From Streptomyces sp. LaPpAH-108 (GTDB lineage: Bacteria; Actinomycetota; Actinomycetes; Streptomycetales; Streptomycetaceae): a stretch of DNA of 64,000 nt. Below the pieces are notes generated by a model. That model ran no database searches and was not told the DNA's origin. It saw only the letters and a program-made list of their open reading frames with translations. Of the stretch, positions 1 to 8,146 are shown piece by piece; the stretch's first letter is position 1, and each line of letters starts with the position of its first letter. The stretch spans positions 434,001-498,000 of the forward strand of contig NZ_KB891994.1 in NCBI RefSeq assembly GCF_000373625.1. Reading direction: 5' to 3'. The position numbers and the translations under genes are program-made.

Positions 1-1
1 G

Positions 2-85
2 GTCGGTCTGAACGGCACGCTCCCCACGCGCGTACTGGTGGGGACAGCCCTGTTCCCGCGCCCGCCGAGGAGGCGTCCCGGATGA
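2..85 (+). CDS. C-terminal end of an upstream gene, partial at window edge
   Basis: The second reading frame is open from the first base and ends in TGA at 83-85. Almost all of its 27 codons end in G or C, as in real genes of this chromosome, while the other two frames look less coding. The visible tail has a short hydrophobic stretch (GLNGTLPTRVLVGTALF) followed by a Pro/Arg-rich end. Its stop overlaps the ATG of the LPMO gene in an ATGA arrangement, suggesting translational coupling. Too little is visible to name a function. Confidence 0.5.
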   Translation, partial: VGLNGTLPTRVLVGTALFPRPPRRRPG

Positions 86-1071
86 CCCGGTCGACCCGGA
101 CCACCGCCCGCCTGAGCGTCACGGCGGCAGCCGCGACGGCCCCGCTCCTGCTCCTGCCCTGGACGGCGACCCCCGCCCTGGCGCACGGCGCCCCCACCTC
201 GCCGGTCAGCCGGGTCTACGCCTGCTCCCCCGACGGCGGCAGCGCGGGTACGGCCGCCTGCCGGGCGGCGATCGCCGCGAACGGCGGCGCGTCCTTCGCC
301 GCGTGGGACAACCTGCGGGTGCCCGGTGTCGACGGCCGTGACCGGCAGGTGATCCCGGACGGCAAGCTGTGCAGCGGGAACCTGTCCGCCTACCGGGGTC
401 TTGACCTGGCCCGCGCCGACTTCCCGGCCACCCGGCTGACGGCGGGCGCCCGGATGACGATGACCTACGCCTCCCCCATCGCGCACGCCGGTACGTTCAA
501 GCTGTATCTGTCCAAGCCCGGTTACGACCCGTCGAAGCCGCTGAAGTGGTCCGATCTGCCCGCCACCCCCTTCGCCGAGGTCAAGGACCCGCCGCTGACG
601 AACGGGGCGTACCACATCCAGGCGACCCTGCCGAGCGGCCGGACGGGCCGTCAGATGCTGTACACGATCTGGCAGACCAGCAGCACGCCCGACACCTATT
701 ACTCCTGCTCCGACGTCGTCTTCTCCGGATCGGGCTCAGGGCCGGGATCGGGTACGGGCTCGGGCTCGGGCGGCAATTCGGGAACGGGCGCGAAGGCGGA
801 GAAGAAGGAACCCGCCAGGAAGCCGTCCCCCTCCCCCACCCACGCCGCGCACCACACGTCCTCGGCCTCCCCCAGCCCGTCGGCGAGCGCGGCCGACGAG
901 CCGCGCAAGGACGCCTCGTCCGCGCCGGTCACCTCGGACGACAGCACGCCGGTGGCCGAGGCGACCCGCGCGGACGCGGGCCCCTCGGCTCCGTTGCTGG
1001 CGGCCGGTGCGGCGGGGGTGCTGCTGATCACCGCTGCGGTGGCGTTCCTGCCCCGGCTGCGACGGCGCTGA
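82..1071 (+). CDS. AA10-type lytic polysaccharide monooxygenase with C-terminal membrane tail
   Basis: Predicted copper enzyme of family AA10 that oxidatively cleaves chitin or cellulose outside the cell. Residues 1-34 are a signal peptide ending in ALA, so the mature protein starts with His (HGAPTSPVSR), the N-terminal copper ligand of the histidine brace. A second candidate His lies in the SPIAHAGTF segment near residue 135, and the catalytic domain runs to about residue 215. There follow a Gly/Ser linker, a Pro/Ser/Ala-rich stretch, and near residues 303-325 a hydrophobic helix with an Arg-rich end (PRLRRR). That tail suggests the enzyme stays anchored to the membrane or wall, unlike the usual freely secreted LPMOs. 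The ATG lies 8 bases after AGGAGG. Substrate cannot be told from sequence; no separate carbohydrate-binding module is evident. Confidence 0.88.
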   Translation: MTRSTRTTARLSVTAAAATAPLLLLPWTATPALAHGAPTSPVSRVYACSPDGGSAGTAACRAAIAANGGASFAAWDNLRVPGVDGRDRQVIPDGKLCSGNLSAYRGLDLARADFPATRLTAGARMTMTYASPIAHAGTFKLYLSKPGYDPSKPLKWSDLPATPFAEVKDPPLTNGAYHIQATLPSGRTGRQMLYTIWQTSSTPDTYYSCSDVVFSGSGSGPGSGTGSGSGGNSGTGAKAEKKEPARKPSPSPTHAAHHTSSASPSPSASAADEPRKDASSAPVTSDDSTPVAEATRADAGPSAPLLAAGAAGVLLITAAVAFLPRLRRR

Positions 1072-1090
1072 ACGGCCGTATGGAATCAGC

Positions 1091-1744
1091 TCAGTTGACG
1101 GAGACCGGGGCCCCGTTGTCGCTGACCGGCGCGTACTTGGCCGTGAAGTAGCCGCTCGCGAAGCACAGCGACGAGCCGGACACCTTGGTGAACTGCTGGT
1201 TGGTGAAGGCGATGCTGTTGTCGGCGTTGTCGGCCGTGCCGTTCAGGCTCGGCGCCTGGTAGACGCAGGTGATGCTGCCCAGCAGGGTGCGCAGCTTGAC
1301 CGTGGTCTGGATGGTGGACCCGGCGGCGGGCAGCACCGTGAGGGTGCCGTCCGAGGCGACCGACGCGGTGTACGGCAGGTTGTCGACGGTGATGCCGCTG
1401 ACGCCGAGCACACCGGTGACGTTGCTGGAACAGCTGGAGCTGTCGAAGCTGTGCCCGGTGACCGACTCGGTGGCCGTACCCGGCGCGTCCGGGTTGCCGG
1501 TGACGGTCGCGGTGAACTGGGAGGACGTGCAGACGACGCCGCTGGTGCCGGTGGCGCTGGAGTAGAGCGTGGCCGAGGTGCCGGAGGCCAGCGGCGCGCT
1601 GAGCGTGTCGCCGACCGCGACGGCGGTGCCGCCGGTGCCGCCCGTGGTCAGGACGGCGGTGCCGTCGGCCGAGGCGGGGGCCGCCGCGGTGAGGGCGAGC
1701 GCGGTGGCGGCTGTGGCGAGGACGAGGAGCGTGCGGGTGCGCAT
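1091..1744 (-). CDS. Secreted beta-rich protein of unknown function
   Basis: A 217-residue protein. I chose the internal ATG at 1744 because a GAGAGG ribosome-binding site lies just upstream and the protein then begins directly with a signal peptide (MRTRTLLVLATAATALAL, cleavage near ASA-DG). The mature part is rich in Thr, Ser, Gly and Val with four or five Cys residues, consistent with a disulfide-stabilised beta-sheet exoprotein. I recognise no catalytic motif. Similar small exported proteins are common in Streptomyces, but the family has no function I can name. It converges with the LPMO gene (19 bases between them) and has its own promoter far upstream. Confidence 0.75.
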   Translation of the reverse strand: MRTRTLLVLATAATALALTAAAPASADGTAVLTTGGTGGTAVAVGDTLSAPLASGTSATLYSSATGTSGVVCTSSQFTATVTGNPDAPGTATESVTGHSFDSSSCSSNVTGVLGVSGITVDNLPYTASVASDGTLTVLPAAGSTIQTTVKLRTLLGSITCVYQAPSLNGTADNADNSIAFTNQQFTKVSGSSLCFASGYFTAKYAPVSDNGAPVSVN

Positions 1745-1940
1745 ACGGGTGCCTCTCTTCGACGTGGGGGGAGTGCGGGGTGGGGCGCTGACGGTGCCGT
1801 GTGCGATGCCGAGCGGCGGGACCGGCCGGGGAACGGTGACCACAGGTCACGGGGCGACTGCCGGAGCGGACGGGTGCCGGGAACGCGGACGACGCCGCGC
1901 GGCGGGTCCGGCGCCACGGACCCAGGGGGAAACAGGGAGA

Positions 1941-1970
1941 GTTGTAGACCTGATGGTTCGTCAACGTCAA
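1941..1970 (-). promoter_or_regulatory. Likely sigma-70-type promoter of the secreted protein gene
   Basis: Read on the minus strand, TTGACG (1970-1965) and TACAAC (1946-1941) are separated by 18 bases. This is a good match to the vegetative consensus and is AT-richer than its surroundings. It predicts a leader of about 190 bases before the start codon at 1744. Confidence 0.5.
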
Positions 1971-2085
1971 TATGACGAAAGGCAATTGAGGGAATCAGCG
2001 AGCAGGCGGCGGACCGCCCGTAACCGCGCGTCCCCCAAGTCCGGGGCGGTGCGCGCAGTTTCCACACCCGGTTTTCACAACTCCC

Positions 2086-2132
2086 TTGACCCTTCAAAGT
2101 AACCGGCGGTAACTTCCTGGCAGGCTACCGCC
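2086..2132 (+). promoter_or_regulatory. Promoter with overlapping inverted repeat upstream of DUF6230 gene
   Basis: TTGACC (2086-2091) and TAACTT (2110-2115) are 18 bases apart, a plausible vegetative promoter. A perfect 7-base inverted repeat (GGCGGTA at 2105-2111, TACCGCC at 2126-2132) overlaps the -10 element and start site, where a repressor would act. No regulator can be assigned. Confidence 0.45.
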
Positions 2133-2259
2133 GCGTAACACAACGGCCCTCGCATCCGCCGGGAGTGCGGGGACGGCGTGCGCGGCAGCCGCTGTCCGCG
2201 CCAGGACACCGCGCCACCTGAAGCCCACCCCGCATTGATCCGTGCCCATGGGAGCAGAC

Positions 2260-2952
2260 ATGGCCTCGTCCCCGGACTTCGCGTCCGCCGACCACACCCC
2301 CGAGAACCCCGACGGCGGTTCGCCCGCGCCCTCCCCGGACCCGGCCGCCGCCGGGAGCGGGAGACGCGGACGGGTCCGGCTGCGCCGGGCCGCCGTGCTG
2401 GCGGTGCCCGCGACGCTGGTCGCCGCCGGTCTCGCCGTCTTCACCGCCCAGGGAGCGCTGGGTGTGCAGTTCGCGATCTCCGGAATGCCGTTCACCGTCA
2501 CGGCCACCGAGCTGGACGGCACCGGCTTCGAGCAGTTCGGCGGCCTGGACAACATGGCGGACGGCAGCCCCAACGCGGGCGACACCGGCGGCCAGGTGCT
2601 CGTCGTCACGTCCGCGATCAAGAGCGCCCAGCTCACCAAGTTGTGCCAGAGCGTCGACCTCGGCGGCACCAACCTGCTCATCACGGCGGGCGGCGGCAAG
2701 ACCCGGGTGTCCGCGAAGGACCTCACCACGGACTCGACCACGCTGTCCGGCGACGCGTCGTTCAACAACATCGAGATCGGCAACGACGCGAGCACGCTCA
2801 CCAAGGCGAACGCCAAGGGCCCGATCGGCGTCTTCAGCCAGCAGGCCGACACCGTGCACATCGCCAACCTGCGGCAGACCAACTACGCCACCACGGCGGG
2901 CGTGTTCAAGCTGCCCGGGCTCAACCTGCGCTTCAGCGACTCGGGCTGCTGA
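2260..2952 (+). CDS. DUF6230 family membrane-associated protein
   Basis: A 230-residue protein of the actinobacterial DUF6230 family. It has a short polar N-terminus, one hydrophobic segment (AVLAVPATLVAAGLAVFT) near residues 50-67, then an exported domain containing the family-like stretch LDGTGFEQFGGLDNM. The family's function is unknown. The ATG at 2260 is preferred over an in-frame GTG at 2242 because GGAG sits 6 bases before it. Its stop overlaps the start of the DUF6114 gene by one base (TGATG), so the two are translated together. This conserved pairing suggests the two proteins form a membrane complex. Confidence 0.8.
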   Translation: MASSPDFASADHTPENPDGGSPAPSPDPAAAGSGRRGRVRLRRAAVLAVPATLVAAGLAVFTAQGALGVQFAISGMPFTVTATELDGTGFEQFGGLDNMADGSPNAGDTGGQVLVVTSAIKSAQLTKLCQSVDLGGTNLLITAGGGKTRVSAKDLTTDSTTLSGDASFNNIEIGNDASTLTKANAKGPIGVFSQQADTVHIANLRQTNYATTAGVFKLPGLNLRFSDSGC

Positions 2953-3401
2953 TGCCCGGGCGTCCACAGCGGTCCGCGCGGGCGGCCTTCCGCGACTGGC
3001 GGGGCCGTCGGCCGTTCTGGGGCGGGCTGCTGCTCGCCCTGGGCGGGGCCGAGATCCTGCTCACCGAGAAGGCGTCGCTGAAGGTCGTCATGCACATCGG
3101 GATGCAGGGCGTGGCCGGCTATCTGCTGCCCGCCCTGATGGTGCTGCTCGGTCTGCTCATCCTGTTCAACCCCGCGCAGCGGCTCTTCTACTCGCTGACC
3201 GGCATCCTGTTCTCGCTGGGCACCTGGCTCACGTCCAACCTGGGCGGCTTCTTCATCGGCCTGCTGCTCGGCGCGACCGGCGCCTGTCTGGCCTTCGGCT
3301 GGCTCCCCGACCAGGAGCCGCGCGTCTCCCGGCGGCAGCGCCGCAAGCGGGCCCGCGCCCTGGCGGGCGAGCTGAGCGAGGGCGTGGAGAAGGCGGCCTG
3401 A
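2952..3401 (+). CDS. DUF6114 family integral membrane protein
   Basis: A 149-residue protein with about four hydrophobic segments between residues 20 and 115, such as PALMVLLGLLILF and GGFFIGLLLGATGACLAF. A basic cytoplasmic tail follows (RRQRRKRARALAGE). It fits the DUF6114 family, which accompanies DUF6230 in Streptomyces. Its start overlaps the preceding stop, so it depends on translation of the DUF6230 gene. No catalytic or transport motif is visible; a role with its partner in the envelope is inference only. Confidence 0.8.
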   Translation: MPGRPQRSARAAFRDWRGRRPFWGGLLLALGGAEILLTEKASLKVVMHIGMQGVAGYLLPALMVLLGLLILFNPAQRLFYSLTGILFSLGTWLTSNLGGFFIGLLLGATGACLAFGWLPDQEPRVSRRQRRKRARALAGELSEGVEKAA

Positions 3402-3449
3402 ACCCACGCGGCCCGCGAGGACCGAGAGGACCCTGGGACCGGGGAGCCA

Positions 3450-3500
3450 AGCCCCCAAGATCCGAGACCCCAAGACCCGAGCCCCCAAGACCTCAAGGAC
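3450..3500. repeat. Short degenerate direct repeat in the spacer after DUF6114
   Basis: Three consecutive copies of a unit close to CCCCAAGAYCYGAG, spaced 15-17 bases, lie between the DUF6114 stop and its terminator. They look like slippage products. The minus-strand frame across them reads as a Gly-Leu-Gly-Ser-Trp repeat that I do not regard as coding. Confidence 0.4.
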
Positions 3501-3513
3501 TCGAAGCCCCGCA

Positions 3514-3547
3514 CCGGCGCCGGAAGCCGTCACGGCTCCGGCGCCGG
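3514..3547. terminator. Hairpin terminator between DUF6114 and tatA
   Basis: Two arms of CCGGCGCCGG plus a further GCCG/CGGC extension (one bulged A) close on a 3-base loop. The hairpin sits between two converging genes (DUF6114 and tatA) and could terminate both. No U-tract follows, as is usual in Streptomyces. Confidence 0.6.
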
Positions 3548-3630
3548 ATGTCGTACGAACCGGTCGCACCCCGCCCGAGCCCCGTCCTTCGATCAGGTGA
3601 CAGGGGAACCCCGGCCGGGGCGCCGCGCGT

Positions 3631-3873
3631 TCACCGGAGGGTCGGCGACTCCGTCGCGCTCGCCTCGGCGGCCGTACCGACCGGACCAGCAGGAGCGGCG
3701 TCGACACCGGGCGTCGCGTTCTCCGTCTTCATCGCCTTCGCCTCGCTCTTGAGGATGCGCATGGACTTGCCCAGCGCGCGGGCGGTGTCCGGCAGCTTCC
3801 GGGAGCCGAACAGCACGATGAATACGATCGCGACGACCAGCAGATGCCAGGGTTCGAGTCCGTTGCGGAGCAT
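3631..3873 (-). CDS. tatA: Sec-independent translocase subunit TatA
   Basis: An 80-residue TatA/E-type subunit of the twin-arginine translocase, which forms the variable pore that exports folded proteins. After a short N-terminus comes one transmembrane helix (WHLLVVAIVFIVLFG), then the family's FG-x-x-KLPDTAR hinge and amphipathic helix (GKSMRILKSEAKAM). The charged tail is Ala/Thr-rich. I chose the ATG at 3873, which has GGGAGGGG upstream, rather than the longer frame. It is unlinked to tatB/tatC and may be one of several TatA paralogues. It converges with the DUF6114 gene. Confidence 0.9.
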   Translation of the reverse strand: MLRNGLEPWHLLVVAIVFIVLFGSRKLPDTARALGKSMRILKSEAKAMKTENATPGVDAAPAGPVGTAAEASATESPTLR

Positions 3874-3900
3874 GACCGCCCCTCCCTCTCTCACGGGTGT

Positions 3901-3923
3901 TCACGTGCTTTTCTCACGTGCTT
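3901..3923. promoter_or_regulatory. Paired TCACGTGCTT direct repeat upstream of tatA
   Basis: TCACGTGCTT occurs at 3901-3910 and again at 3914-3923; each copy contains the palindrome CACGTG. It lies in the 145-base divergent region between tatA and the LCP gene, starting 27 bases before the tatA start, a suitable place for an operator. Confidence 0.35.
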
Positions 3924-3959
3924 CCTGACGGCCGGGGCTCCCACGCCGCCGACCCGCTC

Positions 3960-3972
3960 AGCAATGATTGCT
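3960..3972. promoter_or_regulatory. 13-base perfect palindrome (AGCAATGATTGCT) upstream of LCP gene
   Basis: A perfect 6-1-6 inverted repeat centred on G3966, followed closely by TTGCGCAA. Its AATGATT core resembles the centre of Zur-type zinc operators, though the outer positions differ. It lies about 50 bases before the LCP start and may be an operator for that gene or for tatA. Confidence 0.4.
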
Positions 3973-4018
3973 ACATTGCGCAACTGTACAACCCAGGGTG
4001 AGACACAAGAGGGCGCCG

Positions 4019-5623
4019 ATGAGTATCACCAGCAGCCGGGGCACGGCACCGTCGCGACGGCGCGGTGGCGACCGCCCCGACCGCAGCGACCGGGGCGACC
4101 GCGCCGACCGCGCCGGGGCGGGCGACGGGGCGGAGTCCCCCCGCGCCACGGCCCGTGACCGGCGCCGCAAGCGTGGCCGCAAGCTGCGCACCGTCCTCGT
4201 CGTGTTCCTGTCCCTGGCCGTCCTGGTCACCGCCGGGGCGGGCTGGCTGTATCTCAAGTTCGACGGCGACATCCGCACCTTCGACTCCGGCGGCCTCTCC
4301 GACAACCGGCCCGCCGCGGGCTCCTCCAAGGGGGAGAACGTCCTGGTCATCGGCTCGGACGCGCGCACCGACGGCAACGCGGCCCTGGGCGGCGGCGACA
4401 AGACCGCCATAGGGCGCTCCGACACCACCCTGCTGCTGCACATATACGCCGACCACCAGCACGCGCTCGCGGTGTCGATACCGCGCGACACCTTGGTCAC
4501 CATCCCGCCCTGCAAGCTGCCGAACGGCACCTGGACCCAGACCCAGCAGAACACCATGTTCAACGCGGCCTTCTCCGTCGGCGAGACCGACAAGGGCAAC
4601 CCGGCCTGCACCCAGAACACGGTGGAGCAGCTGACCGGACTGCGCGTGGACCACACGGTGGTCGTGGACTTCAAGGGCTTCGCCTCGCTCACCCAGGTCG
4701 TCGGCGGCGTCAAGGTCTGTCTGCCGAACGACGTGTACGAGAAGGATCTGAACCCCAACCGCACGACGCGGGGCGCGCTGCTCTTCCCCAAGGGCGAGCA
4801 GCAGGTGGCGGGCAAGCAGGCCCTGGACTACGTACGGCTGCGGCACGGCATCGGCGACGGTTCGGACATCGGCCGTATCAAGCGGCAGCAGGCGTTCATC
4901 GCGAGCCTGCTGAAGGAGGTCAAGAGCAAGGGCTTCACTCCGACCCGGCTGCTGCCGCTGGCGACGGCGGCCACCAAGTCGCTGACCGTGGACCCCGGCC
5001 TCGGCTCCGCCGACAAGCTGCTCTCCTTCGCGATGTCGATGAAGGGCATCGACCTGCACAACACCAAGTTCGTCACCATCCCCTGGCGGTACTCCGGTTC
5101 GCGGGTGGCCGTGGTGGAGCCGGACGCGAGCGAGCTGTGGGCCGCGCTGAAGGACGACCGCACGATCGACGGCAAGGACGCCAGCGGCAAGAAGGGCCAA
5201 AAGAGCGAGGGCGCGAAGGAATCCGCCTCCCCCACCGCCTCGGCGGAGCCGGTCTCGGGCGCGGGCATCAGCGTGGCGGTCTACAACGGCACCACGGTGA
5301 CCGGGCTCGGTGCCAAGGGTGCCCAGCTGCTCACCGCCGACGGCTTCACCGTCACCGGCACGGCCACCGCGACCTCCCAGGACCACGCGACGACGGTCGT
5401 GCAGTACGGCCCCGGCCTGGAGAGCCAGGCGCGGACGGTCGCCAAGGCGTTCCCGGGCGCCACGCTCGAACAGATCGGCGCGGCCCGGATCAACGTGGTC
5501 CTCGGCCAGTCGTACGCCACCGCCGCCTCGGCCGCCGCGGCCCCGGCGAAGGTGCCGAGCACCGTGGCGGACGGCGCGCGCTCGGCGGACGAGAACCCGT
5601 GCGACAACCTGACCTACGGCTGA
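4019..5623 (+). CDS. LCP (LytR-CpsA-Psr) cell-wall glycopolymer ligase with LytR_C domain
   Basis: A 534-residue membrane enzyme that probably transfers lipid-linked anionic polymers onto peptidoglycan. It has a charged Arg/Asp-rich N-terminus (1-56), one transmembrane helix (about 57-78), then the extracellular LCP domain. Family signatures are the VLVIGSDAR strand, the SIPRDTLV segment and RLRHGIGDGSDIGRIKRQQ, whose Arg and Asp residues bind the polyprenyl pyrophosphate head group. A Ser/Lys-rich linker leads to a C-terminal LytR_C domain (about 417-505). The ATG at 4019 has AGAGGG upstream, better than the earlier in-frame start. The gene converges on mgtA with a 10-base overlap. A second LCP gene lies at 57009. 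Confidence 0.9.
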   Translation: MSITSSRGTAPSRRRGGDRPDRSDRGDRADRAGAGDGAESPRATARDRRRKRGRKLRTVLVVFLSLAVLVTAGAGWLYLKFDGDIRTFDSGGLSDNRPAAGSSKGENVLVIGSDARTDGNAALGGGDKTAIGRSDTTLLLHIYADHQHALAVSIPRDTLVTIPPCKLPNGTWTQTQQNTMFNAAFSVGETDKGNPACTQNTVEQLTGLRVDHTVVVDFKGFASLTQVVGGVKVCLPNDVYEKDLNPNRTTRGALLFPKGEQQVAGKQALDYVRLRHGIGDGSDIGRIKRQQAFIASLLKEVKSKGFTPTRLLPLATAATKSLTVDPGLGSADKLLSFAMSMKGIDLHNTKFVTIPWRYSGSRVAVVEPDASELWAALKDDRTIDGKDASGKKGQKSEGAKESASPTASAEPVSGAGISVAVYNGTTVTGLGAKGAQLLTADGFTVTGTATATSQDHATTVVQYGPGLESQARTVAKAFPGATLEQIGAARINVVLGQSYATAASAAAAPAKVPSTVADGARSADENPCDNLTYG

Positions 5624-8142
5624 GACGGCCCGTCCCCCGACCGGCGCCGGTCGTGGCGGGCCCGGGTCACGGCCAGCGCGAGGGCGTACACCCCGAGGAC
5701 GGCGGCGAGCAGCGCGTAGTGGATGCCAGGCAGACCGGTCAGGCGCAGGGCCGAGCCCAGTGGGGAGAGCGGGATCAGCAGCCCGGCGGTGGCCAGGACC
5801 GCGGCCGACCAGCCGACGGGGCCGGGGCGGCGGCGCCCGGCCACCCGGCGCTCGGCCACTCGCCTCCCGGTGCGCAGCAGGACCATCACCAGGGCCTGGG
5901 TGAGCAGGTTCTCGGTGAACCAGGCCGAGTGGAACAGCACCGGGTCGTCCATCGCGGCGCCCCCGTGCGGGACGAGCGCCAGTACGGCGAAGGTGGCGAG
6001 GTCCGCGACCGCGTTGAGCAGCCCGAAGCCGGTGATGAAGCGCAGGAAGGCGGGCGGGCGCAACCGGGTCGGCCGCTGCAGCACCGCGCGGTCGGGGCGG
6101 TCGTGGGCGAAGGCCAGCTGGGCCGCGTCGAAGCACAGGTTCTGCGCGAGCACCTGGGACGGCAGCATCGGCAGGAAGGGCAGCAGCAGTCCCGCCGCGA
6201 GCATGGCGAGGACGTTGCCGAGGTTGGAGGAGAGCGTGACGCGCAGGTAGGAGGCGATGTTGGCGCTGCTGTGCCGCCCCGCGACGACCGCGTGCCCGAT
6301 CGCGGTGAGGTCCTTGCGGCCGAGCACCACGTCCGCGCTCTCCCGGGCCACGCCCACCGCGTCGCGCGGGGCGATGCCCACGTCGGCGGCGTGCAGCGCG
6401 GGCACGTCGTTGACGCCGTCGCCGAGGAAGCCGACGGTGTGCCCGGCCGTCCGCAGCCCGGCGACGAGGCGCGCCTTGTCCTCGGGGGTGCAGCGCGCGA
6501 CGACCCGTACGCCCCCGGCCCCGCAGGACAGCACCACGGACGCCGTCCCCACCTCCCCCGCCTCAAGCCCCAGATCGCGGCAGACGCGGGCGGCGGTGGC
6601 CGGGTGGTCGCCGGTGAGGACGTGCACGGTGACGCCGAGCGCGGTCAGTTCGCGCAGGGCCTCGGCGGCGCCGGGGGCGAGGTCGTCACGGAAGCCGACC
6701 AGGCCCCGGAAGGTGAGCCCGCGCGCGTCGGCCGCGCGGTAGGGCCGTACGGCGGCCGGGCGCTCGGCGGTCGCGACGGCGAGCACCCGCAGCCCGGCCT
6801 CCGCCTGCCGCGCGGCCAGCCCGAGCAGCCGCCGGTGCTCCTCCTCCGGCAGCGCGCAGCGGTCGAGCACGTCCTCCACCGCGCCCTTGGTGACCAGCAC
6901 ATGGCGTCCGAGTCCACCGCCCGCGACGACCGCCGTGGCCACACGGTGGGCGGGGTCGAAGGGGAGTGCGGCGACGCCGTCGTACTCCTCGCCGACGGGT
7001 CCTGCGGCGCTCAGCAGCGCCTCGTCGAGGGCGTCGGGCGCGGGCAGTTCGGCCAGCTGGAGGGTCCACCAGGCGCCGACGGCCGCCCAGCGCAGCACCT
7101 CGGGGTCGCTCCGGCCGTCCGGGCCGAGCGCGGCGGCGACGACGGGCCGGTCCTGGGTGAGCGTGCCGGTCTTGTCGACGCACAGCACGTCGACGGCGCC
7201 GAGGTCGTGCAGCGCGGGCAGGCGTCGTACAACCACCTGGTGAGTGCGGGCGAGCAGGGCGGCGGCCCGGGCCAGACAGGTGGTGACGATCACCGGAAGC
7301 ATCTCGGGGGTGAGCCCGACGGCGACCGCGACGGCGAACGGCAGCGTGGCCACGCCCCGGCCGTGCAGCGCGGCGGCGGCCATGAGGACGAGGGGCGGGG
7401 TGAGCAGCACGAAGCGGACCAGCACCCAGGAGATGCCGTGCACGGACCGGTCGAAGGCGCTCGGCTCCCGCCGTACCGGGGTCTGCCGGGCGGCGGCGAA
7501 CCGGGTGCGCGGGCCGGTCTCCACCACGACGGCGGTGGCGCTGCCCGCGACCACCGCGCAGCCCTGGAAGCACAGCTGGGCCTCGGCACCCGGCTCGGAC
7601 AGGTCGGCGGCGTGTTTGGGCACCGGCGCGGACTCACCGGTCAGCGCGTCCTCCCGCACGGTCAGTCCCCGTGCGCGCAGCAGCCGTACGTCGGCGGGCA
7701 CCAGGTCGCCGGGGCCGAGCCGTACGACGTCGCCGGGCACCAGGTCGGCGACCGGCACCTCGCGGGGGCGCGGCTCGGCCCTCTCGTCGGTGCGGCGCAG
7801 CACGGTGGCCGTGCCCGTGACGAGCCCGCGCAGCGCGGCCAGGGCGCGGTCGGCGCGGCGTTCGCCGGTCACCCGCAGGACGCAGCTGACGGCGACGAGG
7901 GCGAGGATGACGGAGGCGGTGCGCCAGGAGGCGACACAGGCCGAGACCAGACCGAGGGTCAGCAGCAGGGCGGTGAACGGGTCGCGCAGGGCGCGGGCGC
8001 AGCGGTGCGGCCAGGAGGGTCCGGCGATACGGGCGGGGGTGTTCTCGCCGAGGGCGGCCAGCCGTGCGGCGGCCTCGGTGTCGGTCAGCCCGCGCGGGCC
8101 GGTCTCCAGGCGCCGCAGCAGTGCGAGTGCTGTGTCCGGCAC
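5614..8142 (-). CDS. mgtA: MgtA-type (P3B) cation-transporting P-type ATPase
   Basis: An 842-residue P-type ATPase resembling the magnesium-importing P3B group. In order: an N-terminal cytoplasmic segment, membrane helices near 55-90, an actuator domain with the TGES dephosphorylation motif, helices near 245-300 with GLTPEMLPVIVTT (closest to MgtA), and the phosphorylation motif DKTGTLT at about 323. The TGD motif (LTGDHP), the hinge GDGVNDVPAL and the last helices follow. All catalytic motifs are intact. It starts with GTG four bases after the ArsR-like gene, so the two are cotranscribed, unusual because ArsR proteins more often control toxic-metal efflux pumps. It is slightly shorter than the usual ~900 residues, and the transported ion is unproven. 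Confidence 0.85.
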   Translation of the reverse strand: MPDTALALLRRLETGPRGLTDTEAAARLAALGENTPARIAGPSWPHRCARALRDPFTALLLTLGLVSACVASWRTASVILALVAVSCVLRVTGERRADRALAALRGLVTGTATVLRRTDERAEPRPREVPVADLVPGDVVRLGPGDLVPADVRLLRARGLTVREDALTGESAPVPKHAADLSEPGAEAQLCFQGCAVVAGSATAVVVETGPRTRFAAARQTPVRREPSAFDRSVHGISWVLVRFVLLTPPLVLMAAAALHGRGVATLPFAVAVAVGLTPEMLPVIVTTCLARAAALLARTHQVVVRRLPALHDLGAVDVLCVDKTGTLTQDRPVVAAALGPDGRSDPEVLRWAAVGAWWTLQLAELPAPDALDEALLSAAGPVGEEYDGVAALPFDPAHRVATAVVAGGGLGRHVLVTKGAVEDVLDRCALPEEEHRRLLGLAARQAEAGLRVLAVATAERPAAVRPYRAADARGLTFRGLVGFRDDLAPGAAEALRELTALGVTVHVLTGDHPATAARVCRDLGLEAGEVGTASVVLSCGAGGVRVVARCTPEDKARLVAGLRTAGHTVGFLGDGVNDVPALHAADVGIAPRDAVGVARESADVVLGRKDLTAIGHAVVAGRHSSANIASYLRVTLSSNLGNVLAMLAAGLLLPFLPMLPSQVLAQNLCFDAAQLAFAHDRPDRAVLQRPTRLRPPAFLRFITGFGLLNAVADLATFAVLALVPHGGAAMDDPVLFHSAWFTENLLTQALVMVLLRTGRRVAERRVAGRRRPGPVGWSAAVLATAGLLIPLSPLGSALRLTGLPGIHYALLAAVLGVYALALAVTRARHDRRRSGDGPSQP

Positions 8143-8146
8143 GGGT

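Larger units (their letters stand above)
1745..2259. other. 515-base intergenic region with divergent promoters
   Basis: This gap separates two divergent genes. It holds the promoter for the minus-strand secreted protein (1941-1970), its long leader (1745 to about 1934), the promoter for the DUF6230 gene (2086-2115) and an inverted repeat (2105-2132). I see no credible small gene: open frames here lack a consistent third-position G/C pattern. Confidence 0.5.

Noticed and set aside
21..44. TCCCCAC/GTGGGGA hairpin at the window start as a terminator
   Set aside because: It lies inside a strongly coding frame that ends at 85, so it is probably part of the upstream gene.
3188..3514. Minus-strand frame encoding a GLGSWGLGS repeat
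   Set aside because: It overlaps the DUF6114 gene and reads through short direct repeats; no ribosome-binding site and a better explanation is simple DNA repetition.
3845..3862. tRNA-like GGTTCGAGTCC sequence
   Set aside because: It lies within the tatA coding sequence and has no acceptor, D or anticodon stem around it.
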